DNA of 64,000 nt from Maritimibacter alkaliphilus (GTDB taxonomy: Bacteria > Pseudomonadota > Alphaproteobacteria > Rhodobacterales > Rhodobacteraceae): positions 1-64,000 of the forward strand of contig NZ_JAHVIT010000009.1 in NCBI RefSeq assembly GCF_019801605.1. Direction: 5' to 3'. Of this stretch, positions 16,797 to 25,440 are shown in pieces. Both the position numbers and the translations under genes were made by a program. The notes beneath the pieces are model-generated. The model saw only the letters and a list, made by a program, of their open reading frames with translations, did no database searches and was not told where the DNA came from. The stretch's first letter is position 1; every line of letters begins with the position of its first letter.

Positions 16797-18847
16797 TTCT
16801 TCTTCCGGCCCGTGGCGGCCGCCGAGGGGCTCGAAGAGGGCTTGTCCGTCGGGGAGGGCGGGGTCTTGCGCGTCGTTTTCGCGGGGGTCTTGCGCTTGGC
16901 GGAAGGGGCCCGTTTCGGCGCGGCCTTCGGGAGGGGGGCGGCGGGGGCCGCTTCCATGACGTCCCCGGGCAGGCTGTCTTCGGCAAGACTGTCCTCTGCA
17001 AGACCGGCGGGGGCCTCCTGCAGCGACAGGGTCTGAAGATACTGCGAGGCCTCTTCGAGACGGGTGACGAGCTGAGCGATCAGGTCGTCCTGCTTCTGCT
17101 TCTGGGTCAGGAGGCTGGCATGGGTCTTCTGCAACTCGTGCAGGTCATTGACGCCGATCGTCTGCATGCGCAGGGCGAGGCTCAGATCGGTCTTTGCCCG
17201 CTCGGCCGCCGCCTTGCTGGCCTGGACCTCCTTGCGCAGGGTCTCCTGCTGGGCGGTCAGGGTTTCCTTCTCGGCGTCGACAGTCTGGATGTGCTTGGCC
17301 TGCGCATCGGCTTTCTGGGAGAGGGACTGGATCTCCTCCTGCTTGCTGTCCAATTCGGCCTGCAGGGTGTCACGCTCGGCCTCCAGCTCCTTCATGCGTT
17401 TCGAGCGCCAGTCGGCCTTCTTGCCGAGTTCGTCGAACTCGGCCTGCTTGGCCTCCACGGCCGTCCGGACCGTCTCCAGCTCGCCCTGAAGGGTCTTGAG
17501 GCGCGTGTCGCGGTCGGCCACGTAGGTCTTGTAGCTTGCAAGTTCGCCCGCTGTCGCCTCGGCGCGCTCATCGGCTTTTGCGGCGTTGGCCCTGGCGCTG
17601 TCGAGCGCGGCCTTGAGCGTCGCCTGCTCCGACGCCAGGGTATCGCGCTCGGCTTCCAGTTCCTTCATGCGTTTCGAGCGCCAGTCCGCCTTCTTGCCGA
17701 GCTCGTCGAACTCGGCCTGCTTGGTCTCCAACTCGCTCCGCAGGGTCTCGATGCGATTGTCGCGGTCGGCCACGTAGGCCTTGTAGTTCGCAAGTTCGCC
17801 CGCTGTCGCCTCGGCGCGCTCATCGGCCTTTGCCGCGTCGGCCCTGGCGCTGTCGAGCGCGGCCTTGAGCGTCGCCTGCTCCGAGGCGAGGGTATCGCGC
17901 TCGGCTTCGAGCGACGCGATGCGGCTGTCGCGGTCGGTGACCTGCTGCTGCTGGCTATCGCGCTCGGCTTCCAGCTCCTTCATGCGCTTCGAGCGCCAGT
18001 CGGCCTTCTTGCCGAGTTCGTCGAACTCGGCCTGCTTGGAGGCCGTTGCCTTCTGTGCCGTCTCTAAATCGCCTTTCAGAGCCTGTAGGCGGGCGTCGCG
18101 CTCGGCCACGTCGGCCTTGGATGTCTCGTGTTGATACCGAAGGGTCTCGTTCGCGGCCTCTGCGGCTTTCAGCCCCTCTCGCAGGGTCGCGATCTCCGAC
18201 TGGGCCTCGGCGAGGGCAAGGGCCCTGCGATCCAGCGTGAAGTGGCTGATCGGCCAGTCCGGGTCCTGCTGCTCGGTGGCGTCGACCTCGAAGCCCTGCG
18301 CGGCGAGGACAGCGGAGAGCCCGGCCATGGTCTGGCCGCCCTCGAAAACACTGTCGGCGCTGCTGCGCAGGTCGATCCGGTCGAAGCCTTGCAGCCAGCC
18401 ATCGTCCTGCAGCGCCTCCAGCCAGCCGGCCTCTGCGCCGGGCATGTCGGCACAGAGCCGCGCGGGGGAGGGGATGTCACCGATCCGCGCCTTCAGGGAG
18501 GCCGCGGTGATCGTGGGAACGACCGGTTGCCGGATGACCCGGGCACCGGGGTAGAGGTCCATCAGCTCCGTGGGCGAAGAGAGGCTCGAAATACCGGGAA
18601 TGTTGAAGACCCGGAGGTCGCTCTCGCCGTCCTCCTGCGCGAGGGCGGCATGGATGAACTCAACATGCGGGGCGTCCCCGATCTCCGTGCCGAGCTTGCG
18701 CAGGCGCGCCGGGTCCGCCTCGACGATGACGATCCGCGGGGCGGGCCCGTGGTCCGGCGGGGAGGCCAGGCTGTCCCTGTCGATCAGGTCGCCGGCGCCG
18801 AGGTACAGGCAGAATCCGAATGTCGCTTCCGAGCGAGAGGCAGTCAC
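16793..18847 (-). CDS. Methyltransferase-like head with long duplicated coiled coil
   Basis: A 684-residue protein. Residues about 1-210 look like a degenerate FkbM/SAM-methyltransferase fold (YLGAGDLID as motif I, VEADPARL as the acidic loop, FDRIDLRSSAD near the end) but lack the usual KIDxEG motif. Residues about 215-620 are almost continuous coiled coil rich in E, K, A and D. This region holds three near-identical copies of FDELGKKADWRSKRMKELEA and one exact 84-residue (252-bp, 12-heptad) internal duplication. The C-terminus is a basic, Pro/Ala/Lys-rich tail (KRAPSAKRKTPAKTTRK). It is coupled to its neighbours on both sides. Function unknown; the plan of methyltransferase head plus coiled coil recalls WbdD, which sets polymer length in ABC-exported O antigens. 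Confidence 0.6.
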   Translation of the reverse strand: MTASRSEATFGFCLYLGAGDLIDRDSLASPPDHGPAPRIVIVEADPARLRKLGTEIGDAPHVEFIHAALAQEDGESDLRVFNIPGISSLSSPTELMDLYPGARVIRQPVVPTITAASLKARIGDIPSPARLCADMPGAEAGWLEALQDDGWLQGFDRIDLRSSADSVFEGGQTMAGLSAVLAAQGFEVDATEQQDPDWPISHFTLDRRALALAEAQSEIATLREGLKAAEAANETLRYQHETSKADVAERDARLQALKGDLETAQKATASKQAEFDELGKKADWRSKRMKELEAERDSQQQQVTDRDSRIASLEAERDTLASEQATLKAALDSARADAAKADERAEATAGELANYKAYVADRDNRIETLRSELETKQAEFDELGKKADWRSKRMKELEAERDTLASEQATLKAALDSARANAAKADERAEATAGELASYKTYVADRDTRLKTLQGELETVRTAVEAKQAEFDELGKKADWRSKRMKELEAERDTLQAELDSKQEEIQSLSQKADAQAKHIQTVDAEKETLTAQQETLRKEVQASKAAAERAKTDLSLALRMQTIGVNDLHELQKTHASLLTQKQKQDDLIAQLVTRLEEASQYLQTLSLQEAPAGLAEDSLAEDSLPGDVMEAAPAAPLPKAAPKRAPSAKRKTPAKTTRKTPPSPTDKPSSSPSAAATGRKKK
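17380..18040 (-). repeat. In-frame 252-bp duplication within the coiled-coil gene
   Basis: Near-identical blocks recur with a 252-bp step (for example GGTATCGCGCTCGGCTT near 17638 and again near 17890). A third copy of the block encoding KADWRSKRMKELE lies near 17980-18030. The unit is 84 codons, exactly 12 heptads, so copy-number change would keep the coiled coil in register. Confidence 0.8.
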
Positions 18848-18850
18848 TGA

Positions 18851-20443
18851 TCAGTTCCCCTTGTTGCGGCGTCCGAGGAGGGTATTGGCCGCGCGCAGCG
18901 GCTCGGTGATCCGCCAGGAGCGGGACGCGATCAGGCGACTGTATTCCTGTGTCAGGTTCTCGAGCCCCTGGTGCAGGGCCAGTTCGCGCTGCTCGGCCTG
19001 GGCGAGGATATCGCCCCAATGCTCCTTGGCGCTGTCCAGTTCCCGGGCCAGGCGCGCGGCATGGGCCGCATGATGCAGTTTCTGGGCCGTCAGGCTGGCC
19101 AGCTCGGCGGTCAGTCGCGCGTTTTCCTGCGTGGCCTCCGCGGCCTCCTTCCGGGCCGCGTCCACGGCGCCTTGCGCGCCCTGCTTGCTGCGCACCATCT
19201 CGTCCGAGGAGGCCTGCTGTTGCTGGGCGCTCTCCCGCTGCAGGGTGGCCAGCTTGGCGGCGACGCGGGTCAGCTCGGTTTCGGCCTTGGCGGTGTCCGC
19301 GCGGGCGGCCTGCAGTTTTGCGGTCATCTCTTCCGTGAGGGCCTGGCGTTGTGCCTGCCCGGTGGTCTGTGCGGCCTTCAGCGCGGCGTCGAGATCGGTG
19401 ACCTTGCGGGTGGCTTGTGCCAAGTCCTGGTCCCGAAGCCGGGCTTCGGCCTGGACCTCGGCGAGGTGCTCCAGCAGCAGGTCACGCTCCGCCGCCTGCG
19501 CGGCGGTGGCGGAGGCCTGGCCCTGCCATTCCTCCTTGAGCTGCGCGATATGGGCCTGCAGCAGGTCGCGTTCCGCGGTCACGGCCTCCATCTGCCGCGC
19601 ACGCTCGGCCCGGGCGGCCGTGGTACGGGCGGTGGCCTCCGCGAGGGCTTTTTCCTGTTCCCGGGTCTGGCCCTCGGCCTTGGCGAGTTGCTGTTTCAGG
19701 GCCTCCGCGGCGCCGGCCTGGCCCTGCACCTCGGCATGGAGTTCCGACAGCTGGTCCATCAGCAGGTCGCGTTCCGCGGTCAGCGTGGCCAGCGTTCCGG
19801 CCGCGTCCTCCTGCTGCGTCCTGAGGCGTGTGACCTCCGTTTCGAGCCCGTGGAGGTTACGGGTCATCGCATCGATCTGCTCGAGCGACCAGGGCTGTTC
19901 CCCGGTGGCGATGCTGCTGGCCTCCAGTTCCATGTCGATGGCCTGGGTCTGCGCATCCGCCGCGAGCGCCTGGATCGCGACCAGCGCCAGGATATCCGGT
20001 GTCTCATCGGGGGCGGCCAGCGGCGCGGCCAGGCTGCCGTCCAGCAGGGTCACCAGCGGGGCGAGCTCTGCCTCCGTCCCGTGCAGCAGGGCGCTTTCCT
20101 CGATCAGCAGAACGCGGCGCCGGGCCTGGCGCCGCAGGGCCAGAAGACCGCTTCCGGTCTCTTTCCATGCGGCGAGGATCCCGGCCGCGGGGTGCTGTGC
20201 CCGAAGGCCGGCCTGCAGGCTCCGGACCGCGTTGCGATAGACGAGCACCAGATGCCCCGTGCCGCCCAGGACGGCCTGGGCCGCGGCCTCGGAAAACCTG
20301 TCCGCGCGGCCCTCCGGCAGCGGTTGGTCCGGCGCGCCGGTCAGCCTCCGATTGCACAGGTCGGTATCGACACCGTCCATGCAGAGGATGCGCGGACGCA
20401 CCGCCTCCTGAGGGGTGGGGGCTTTGTCAGCGCTTGGGCTCAT
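18851..20443 (-). CDS. Coiled-coil protein of unknown function ending in SRSWRITEPLR motif
   Basis: A 530-residue protein. Residues 1-170 form an alpha/beta-looking N-terminal part (RPRILCMDGVDTDLCNRRL; GHLVLVYRNAVRSL; RRRVLLIEESALL) that I do not recognise. Residues about 190-500 are coiled coil with repeated TAERDLL segments. The C-terminus contains SRLIASRSWRITEPLRAA. The S-x-SWR-x-T-x-PLR motif is common where coiled coils join glycosyltransferase domains in polysaccharide proteins, but no such domain follows here. It starts the operon that continues, 3 nt after its stop, with the methyltransferase-like coiled-coil gene. The pair may act as a scaffold with the glycan machinery; that is inference. 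Confidence 0.6.
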   Translation of the reverse strand: MSPSADKAPTPQEAVRPRILCMDGVDTDLCNRRLTGAPDQPLPEGRADRFSEAAAQAVLGGTGHLVLVYRNAVRSLQAGLRAQHPAAGILAAWKETGSGLLALRRQARRRVLLIEESALLHGTEAELAPLVTLLDGSLAAPLAAPDETPDILALVAIQALAADAQTQAIDMELEASSIATGEQPWSLEQIDAMTRNLHGLETEVTRLRTQQEDAAGTLATLTAERDLLMDQLSELHAEVQGQAGAAEALKQQLAKAEGQTREQEKALAEATARTTAARAERARQMEAVTAERDLLQAHIAQLKEEWQGQASATAAQAAERDLLLEHLAEVQAEARLRDQDLAQATRKVTDLDAALKAAQTTGQAQRQALTEEMTAKLQAARADTAKAETELTRVAAKLATLQRESAQQQQASSDEMVRSKQGAQGAVDAARKEAAEATQENARLTAELASLTAQKLHHAAHAARLARELDSAKEHWGDILAQAEQRELALHQGLENLTQEYSRLIASRSWRITEPLRAANTLLGRRNKGN

Positions 20444-20592
20444 GAAACTTCGTCTTTCTGCTTTCGGACGACCGGATGGGGCCGGCTGCGACCTTAGCCT
20501 GCTCTTCCTGTCCGGGAAAACCCCTTATGGAGCAACACCCGGGGAGAATGCTGCGGGCCCGTGATGCCCGGGTGGATCCCCGGGCCTGCCCC

Positions 20593-21639
20593 TCAGGGAA
20601 GCGGGGCAGGCGCCTCGGAGAGGACGGCCGTCAATTCGGCCGAGAGGCGTTCATAGAACCCGATACGCTCATCGATGAAATCGTCGAACCTGCGGAACCG
20701 GTCCGCCAGCGCCGCCTGTGCCGCGGCATAGGCCTCGTGGGTGGCCTTGGTGGGCGTGAACCCGGTGATCGTCTTGACCGCGTCGGCCGGCGACTGGTCG
20801 AAGAGGTTCAGACAGGCGCCGGCCGGGGCCATTTCATGGATCCGGTGCGACTTGGGGGCCCAGATCAGCGGCAGGCCCTGGCAGGCGTAGGCATCGAAGA
20901 TCTTCTCGGAGATGTAATTCGTCTGGCTGGTGTTCTCGATCGCCGAGATCATGAACGACTGGCCCTGCAGGGTCACCAGCTTGTCCAGGTGCCAGTCGGG
21001 GAGTTGCTGGCGGGTGACCTTGGCCCCCCAGCCTGCGCCGACCCGCAGCGTGCCCTTGTCCGGCATCGCCTTGGCGACATCGGTGCGGTAGACCGACAGA
21101 CCGTAGGTCTCGATGTCGGGATGACGGATGCTGTACTTCTTCACCAGGTCACGGTTCTCGGCGAAGAAGGCATAGCGGATCGCGGCCTGTTTCCAGGTCC
21201 TGGCGATATCCGCGGGCGTCAGCTTCGCATTGGTGGCGAACTCGTAGGCGTAGCGGAGATAGAATTCGTCGTCCGTGGTCAGGAAATAGGGCAGCCGCTG
21301 GAAGACATAGGCGTCGGAGGTGTGATGGTTGATCACCTCGTACTGGAAGACGTGGTCGCCGGTCTTGCGGATGTTGTGCCGCTTGCGGAAGTCGCCGCTG
21401 TTGGTGGTGTCCCACAGCGGCTCTTCCGAGACGACGACGAGGCGCAGGGCCGGGTTGGCCTTGATCAGCTTGGCCAGCGTCTCGGCGCTCTCGTCGATGT
21501 TCAGCACGTAGCCGAAGAGGATCACGTCGGCCTTGGCCGGGTCTTCGACGTAGTCGAACTTCTGTGCGAAGAGCCGCTTGTAGGGCGCATAGGCAAAGGG
21601 CGTGCGGTGGGCGTGACGCCCCATGATGTGGATACGCAT
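20593..21639 (-). CDS. GT10-like (fucosyltransferase-type) glycosyltransferase
   Basis: I use ATG 21639 (MRIHIMGRHAHRTPF), 348 residues. It sits 4 nt past the stop of the preceding gene, and the longer open frame upstream overlaps that gene. The C-terminal motif ENTSQTNYISEKIFDAYACQ with GLPLIWAP matches the GDP-fucose-binding region of GT10 alpha-1,3-fucosyltransferases. VVVSEEPLWDT and YVFQRLPYFLTTDDEF are shared with the paralogue at 34448. GDP-fucose would come from gmd and fcl on this plasmid, which supports a fucosyltransferase role. The acceptor is unknown. Confidence 0.7.
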   Translation of the reverse strand: MRIHIMGRHAHRTPFAYAPYKRLFAQKFDYVEDPAKADVILFGYVLNIDESAETLAKLIKANPALRLVVVSEEPLWDTTNSGDFRKRHNIRKTGDHVFQYEVINHHTSDAYVFQRLPYFLTTDDEFYLRYAYEFATNAKLTPADIARTWKQAAIRYAFFAENRDLVKKYSIRHPDIETYGLSVYRTDVAKAMPDKGTLRVGAGWGAKVTRQQLPDWHLDKLVTLQGQSFMISAIENTSQTNYISEKIFDAYACQGLPLIWAPKSHRIHEMAPAGACLNLFDQSPADAVKTITGFTPTKATHEAYAAAQAALADRFRRFDDFIDERIGFYERLSAELTAVLSEAPAPLP

Positions 21640-21643
21640 GTGA

Positions 21644-23686
21644 TCAGGCCTTGTCCCAGTCCGCCTTGAGGTTCCGGGCGGTGAGCGCACGGGCGAAAAT
21701 GTCCTTCTGCACCGGGCTTGCCGCCGCGAGGAGCTTCTGGATCTGGGGCTTTTCCTTCTTGAAGAGCGCCTTTGCCTGCTCCGGCGAGAGCAGGATATCG
21801 GTCGTGATGCTGTTCAGGCTGCCCTGACCCGCAAGGACGGGCCGTGCGGCTGGCTGTGCCGGTGCCGTCTTGGCGGCCGTTTGAGAGGCAGCCTCGGGGA
21901 GGGGACGCTGCGCGGCGTCCTGGCTTTTCTCGAGGATCAGCTTGCGGATGTCGTGGACGAAGTTCTCGATCCCGTAGAGCTTCCAGATCTGGGCCATGGC
22001 GTGGCGCTTGGCCTTGAGCTGCGCCGGGTCCTTGTGGATTTTCTTCAGGACGTCGGGCAGCTTGAGGATGCTGTCCTTGTCCTCCTTGCAGAAGACCGCC
22101 GCCTGTTCCCAGAGCGCGGGGTTGCCGGGCAGGGCGAGCGTGTCGGCGAGGATCACCGGGATCGAGCCGAGACCGATGGATTCCCACAGCCGGATCGAGT
22201 TCGGACCGGTGCCCGAGGGGCAGAGCGAGAAGACGCTCTCGCGCAGGATCTTCTTGAAGTTCTCGGAGGCGTTGTTGTCCACCAGCGCATCGGGTTTGTC
22301 GGCCGTGCCGCGCACCTGGTAGTCGTAGACGACCTTGTTGTAGTGCCAGGTGTCGTTGCCCACCACGAAGCCGGTGTTGGTCTTCGAGAGGTCCTCGATG
22401 ATGATGTTGCGCGACTGGGTCAGGTAGTACTGGTTCGCCTTGGCGCCGACGAAGGAATAGAGGTGCTTCTTGGGCGCGGGTTTCTCGCGCCAGACATCCT
22501 TGGCCTGCACCGGGTAGAGCGGGAAGGGATGCAGGGCGATGCCCTTGTGATCGGGCAGGGCAGGCTGGCCCTTGATCGCATGGGACCAGAAGATATCCGT
22601 GATCCCCATCTCGTCGAAGAGGTCCTGGAACCGCAGCATGTGGATGTGCTGGCAGGTGGTGACGATCGTCTCGGCCTGTTCCAGCCGCGGCTTGAAGGAC
22701 AGCAGCTTCTGCTTGAGGAAGGCGGTCTTTTCCGGGTTCTTCTTGTTGTGCAGCAGGTTGTCGATCAGCGTCGCCCAGGGGAAGGCGAAGTAGATCACCC
22801 GGCCATCGGTCCGGCGGGTGTCGAGCTGCTCGCTGAGCATGTTGAAGGCGTGCTGCTCGGTGATCGCCGGGAACTGCCAGTTGTGGTCATAGGCGACGAT
22901 CATGTCGCTCTTCTTGCGCTTGGGCTGACCGAGGCCCTGCTTTTCCTTCACGATGATCGTGTCGTTGACCTTGATCCGCTCCACCGGTTCGGGCTTCAGC
23001 GACCAGATGTCGAAGACCATCTTGGAGGGCGTGGTGAGCGTCTCGGAGGGGAAGATCCAGGCGGTGCCGCCAAGGATGCGCTTGTCGACGTGGTTGTCGT
23101 AGCCCCGCAGCTGGGTCTCGTGCAGGTGATAGGTGCGCACGAAGGTGCAGGGGTTGAAGATGTCGTAGCCATGCACCGAGAAGACATAGCCGATCTTGTT
23201 GTCGCAGCGCGGCACTCCCAGCGGGATCTGCATCTTCTTGCGGATCTGGTCCGGCACGGGGACGGTGCCATCCACCACCCAGACGTCCTGCGACCACTGG
23301 GGTTTGGGGTGCATGGTGATCTTGTCACCCTGGATCTCGTAGCGGCTGATCGCGGCCAGCGCCCGGTCGGAGCTGTCGAAGATCTTGTGCAGCTCGGTCA
23401 CCGTCGCGTCGAGGTAGATGTCCGAGTTCGCAAGAACGGACAGGGCACCGCTGCTGTGCTCCGCGGTCAGGTCCAGCCAGTCGCTGTAGGAGGGGCGGCC
23501 GGGGATCGGCAGGATGGTGATCTTGTCCGAGGTGACGGGCGGCACATGGCCGTCATCGATCATCAGGAAGATGCGGTCGACCTCTTTGACGTCCACGTTC
23601 TTCTGCAGGCAGAGGTCCAGTTCCTTCTGACGCTCGTGATCATCCGAGAGGTAATAGGGCGTGTACAGATGAATGGCTTTTTTCAT
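21644..23686 (-). CDS. Exostosin-family (GT47-like) glycosyltransferase with extra N-terminal domain
   Basis: I use ATG 23686 (MKKAIHLYTPYYLSDD), 680 residues; AGAAG precedes it, and the longer frame adds non-conserved sequence. Residues about 1-290 resemble a nucleotide-sugar-handling domain (LSVLANSDIYLDATV; AISRYEIQG; DVWVVDG). Residues about 330-620 match exostosin-type transferases (LYSFVGAKANQYYLTQSRN; LCPSGTGPNSIRLWESIG; IPVILADT). The C-terminus is an Ala/Pro-rich linker with a short helical end. It is the first gene of a minus-strand unit with the GT10-like gene, diverging from gmd. Likely adds one or two sugars to the exported polymer. Confidence 0.75.
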   Translation of the reverse strand: MKKAIHLYTPYYLSDDHERQKELDLCLQKNVDVKEVDRIFLMIDDGHVPPVTSDKITILPIPGRPSYSDWLDLTAEHSSGALSVLANSDIYLDATVTELHKIFDSSDRALAAISRYEIQGDKITMHPKPQWSQDVWVVDGTVPVPDQIRKKMQIPLGVPRCDNKIGYVFSVHGYDIFNPCTFVRTYHLHETQLRGYDNHVDKRILGGTAWIFPSETLTTPSKMVFDIWSLKPEPVERIKVNDTIIVKEKQGLGQPKRKKSDMIVAYDHNWQFPAITEQHAFNMLSEQLDTRRTDGRVIYFAFPWATLIDNLLHNKKNPEKTAFLKQKLLSFKPRLEQAETIVTTCQHIHMLRFQDLFDEMGITDIFWSHAIKGQPALPDHKGIALHPFPLYPVQAKDVWREKPAPKKHLYSFVGAKANQYYLTQSRNIIIEDLSKTNTGFVVGNDTWHYNKVVYDYQVRGTADKPDALVDNNASENFKKILRESVFSLCPSGTGPNSIRLWESIGLGSIPVILADTLALPGNPALWEQAAVFCKEDKDSILKLPDVLKKIHKDPAQLKAKRHAMAQIWKLYGIENFVHDIRKLILEKSQDAAQRPLPEAASQTAAKTAPAQPAARPVLAGQGSLNSITTDILLSPEQAKALFKKEKPQIQKLLAAASPVQKDIFARALTARNLKADWDKA

Positions 23687-23953
23687 GAAGATACGACTTC
23701 TATCTTTCGTGGCCCGCGGGGGCGGGCAGGACTTGGTGTAATGTATGGACCGCGCGAAATCGGAACGGGCCGCGCATCCGTGATCATGTGAGCCGGCGCC
23801 CGGGAACAGTCTCTGCGAGACTAGGGAATAGGTAGCTGCGCCCACGGATGGTCGCAACGGGTTTCTGCGCTGCAGCTAACCCCGGGGGCGGTCCGGGGCC
23901 GAGGCTGCGGTCGTGGGATGAGGTCCTGTGCGTGGCGCATGTCACTCCGGGAC

Positions 23954-23972
23954 TTTCGTGTGGAACATGAAA
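23954..23972. promoter_or_regulatory. Inverted repeat in the gmd upstream region
   Basis: TTTCGTGT (23954-23961), a 3-nt centre and ACATGAAA (23965-23972) form a 19-bp dyad with one mismatch, the size of a dimeric repressor or activator site. The binder is unknown. Confidence 0.35.
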
Positions 23973-24148
23973 TGGTCGAACCACGTCTGGGAGCGCAGAT
24001 CAACCTCGTAGGGTTGCCTAGTTGCGCGCCACCGCGACACGACGGCAATAGACCGCCCGGCAGGCGAGTCCTTGCTTGTCTTGTGCTGGCGGTTCCGGTT
24101 TTGTAGGCATCGCGTGTGCCGGCAGCGGACCCTCGCCTCGTGGAAGCG

Positions 24149-24180
24149 GGATATCTCGAACAACACAGGATATCTTAAAC
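24149..24180 (+). promoter_or_regulatory. Direct repeats GGATATCTnnAAC upstream of gmd
   Basis: GGATATCTCGAAC (24149-24161) and GGATATCTTAAAC (24168-24180) are 19 bp apart start to start and lie 60-90 bp before the gmd start. They could be tandem regulator sites. Evidence is the repeat only. Confidence 0.35.
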
Positions 24181-24238
24181 AGAAGTCGCGTCTCTGCGCC
24201 GCCCATGCGGCCCGCGGCTTTGATTTGATGGACAAAGA

Positions 24239-25360
24239 ATGACCAAGAAAGCATTGATTACCGGCGTGACCGGGCAGGACGGTTCCTATCTCGCGGAATT
24301 TCTTCTCGAAAAAGGCTACGAAGTTCACGGCATCAAGCGCCGCGCCTCGCTGTTCAACACCCAGCGGATCGACCACATCTACCAGGACCCGCACGAGAGC
24401 AAGCCGGACCTCAAGCTGCACTACGGCGACCTGACCGACACCTCCAACCTGACCCGGATCCTGCAGGAAGTGCAGCCCGACGAGGTCTATAACCTCGGCG
24501 CGCAGTCCCACGTGGCCGTCAGCTTCGAGGCGCCGGAATACACCGCGGACGTGGACGCCATCGGCACCCTGCGCCTGCTGGAGGCGATCCGCTTCCTCGG
24601 GATGGAAAAGACGACCAAGTTCTACCAGGCCTCGACCTCGGAACTCTATGGTCTGGTGCAGGAAATTCCCCAGAAGGAAACCACGCCCTTCCACCCGCGC
24701 TCGCCCTACGCGGTGGCCAAGATGTACGCCTACTGGATCGCGGTGAATTACCGCGAGGCCTATGGGATGTATGCCTGCAACGGCATCCTCTTCAACCACG
24801 AGAGCCCGCGCCGCGGCGAGACCTTCGTGACCCGCAAGATCACCCGGGGCCTGGCCAATATCGCCATGGGGCTCGAGCCCTGCCTCTACATGGGCAACAT
24901 CGACAGCCTGCGCGACTGGGGCCACGCCAAGGACTATGTCCGCATGCAGTGGATGATGCTGCAGCAGGACACCGCCGAAGATTTCGTCATCGCCACCGGC
25001 GTGCAGTACTCGGTGCGTGAATTCATCACCTGGACTGCACAGGAATTGGGCATCGAGCTCGAATTCACCGGCGAAGGCGTGGATGAGATCGCGACGGTCA
25101 AATCGGTGGACCACAGCATTTCGCCGATGGTTAAGGTGGGAGATGTGATCATGCGTATCGACCCGCGCTATTTCCGCCCCGCCGAAGTGGAAACCCTGTT
25201 GGGGGACCCGACCAAGGCCAAGGAAAAGCTGGGCTGGGTGCCCGAGATCACGGCGCAGGACATGTGTACCGAGATGGTCGCCGAAGACCTGAAGGCGGCC
25301 AAACGGCACGCGCTCCTGAAGGCCCATGGCATGGATGTGCCCGTGAGCCTGGAGGGCTGA
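24239..25360 (+). CDS. gmd: GDP-mannose 4,6-dehydratase
   Basis: A 373-residue NADP-dependent dehydratase converting GDP-mannose to GDP-4-keto-6-deoxymannose, the first step of GDP-L-fucose synthesis. [36 protein letters not shown] and [10 protein letters not shown] (Tyr-x3-Lys) are family motifs, and [17 protein letters not shown] is characteristic. Its substrate would come from ManC encoded downstream and its product goes to Fcl. The upstream spacer is long and has candidate operators, so this may be the head of the plus-strand sugar cluster. Confidence 0.97.
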   Translation: MTKKALITGVTGQDGSYLAEFLLEKGYEVHGIKRRASLFNTQRIDHIYQDPHESKPDLKLHYGDLTDTSNLTRILQEVQPDEVYNLGAQSHVAVSFEAPEYTADVDAIGTLRLLEAIRFLGMEKTTKFYQASTSELYGLVQEIPQKETTPFHPRSPYAVAKMYAYWIAVNYREAYGMYACNGILFNHESPRRGETFVTRKITRGLANIAMGLEPCLYMGNIDSLRDWGHAKDYVRMQWMMLQQDTAEDFVIATGVQYSVREFITWTAQELGIELEFTGEGVDEIATVKSVDHSISPMVKVGDVIMRIDPRYFRPAEVETLLGDPTKAKEKLGWVPEITAQDMCTEMVAEDLKAAKRHALLKAHGMDVPVSLEG

Positions 25361-25426
25361 GAAACACGCACTCGTTCCTGCGCAATGACAGAACGCCCCC
25401 CGGCCTGCGGTGTCCCCGCCGGCTGG

Positions 25427-25434
25427 GGAGGTGA
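25427..25434 (+). promoter_or_regulatory. Strong Shine-Dalgarno that fixes a TTG start
   Basis: GGAGGTGA matches the 16S anti-Shine-Dalgarno perfectly and lies 6 nt before TTG 25441. It favours TTG over the ATG codons at 25450 and 25459 for the FkbM gene. Confidence 0.6.
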
Positions 25435-25440
25435 CGTGCA

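Larger units (their letters stand above)
23687..24238. other. 552-bp divergent regulatory region between the exostosin gene and gmd
   Basis: I see no credible gene here; the short frames lack ribosome sites and family character. The region should hold promoters for both directions. Two candidate protein-binding sites are visible and listed separately: an inverted repeat near 23954-23972 and a pair of 13-bp direct repeats at 24149-24180, close to gmd. Confidence 0.5.
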
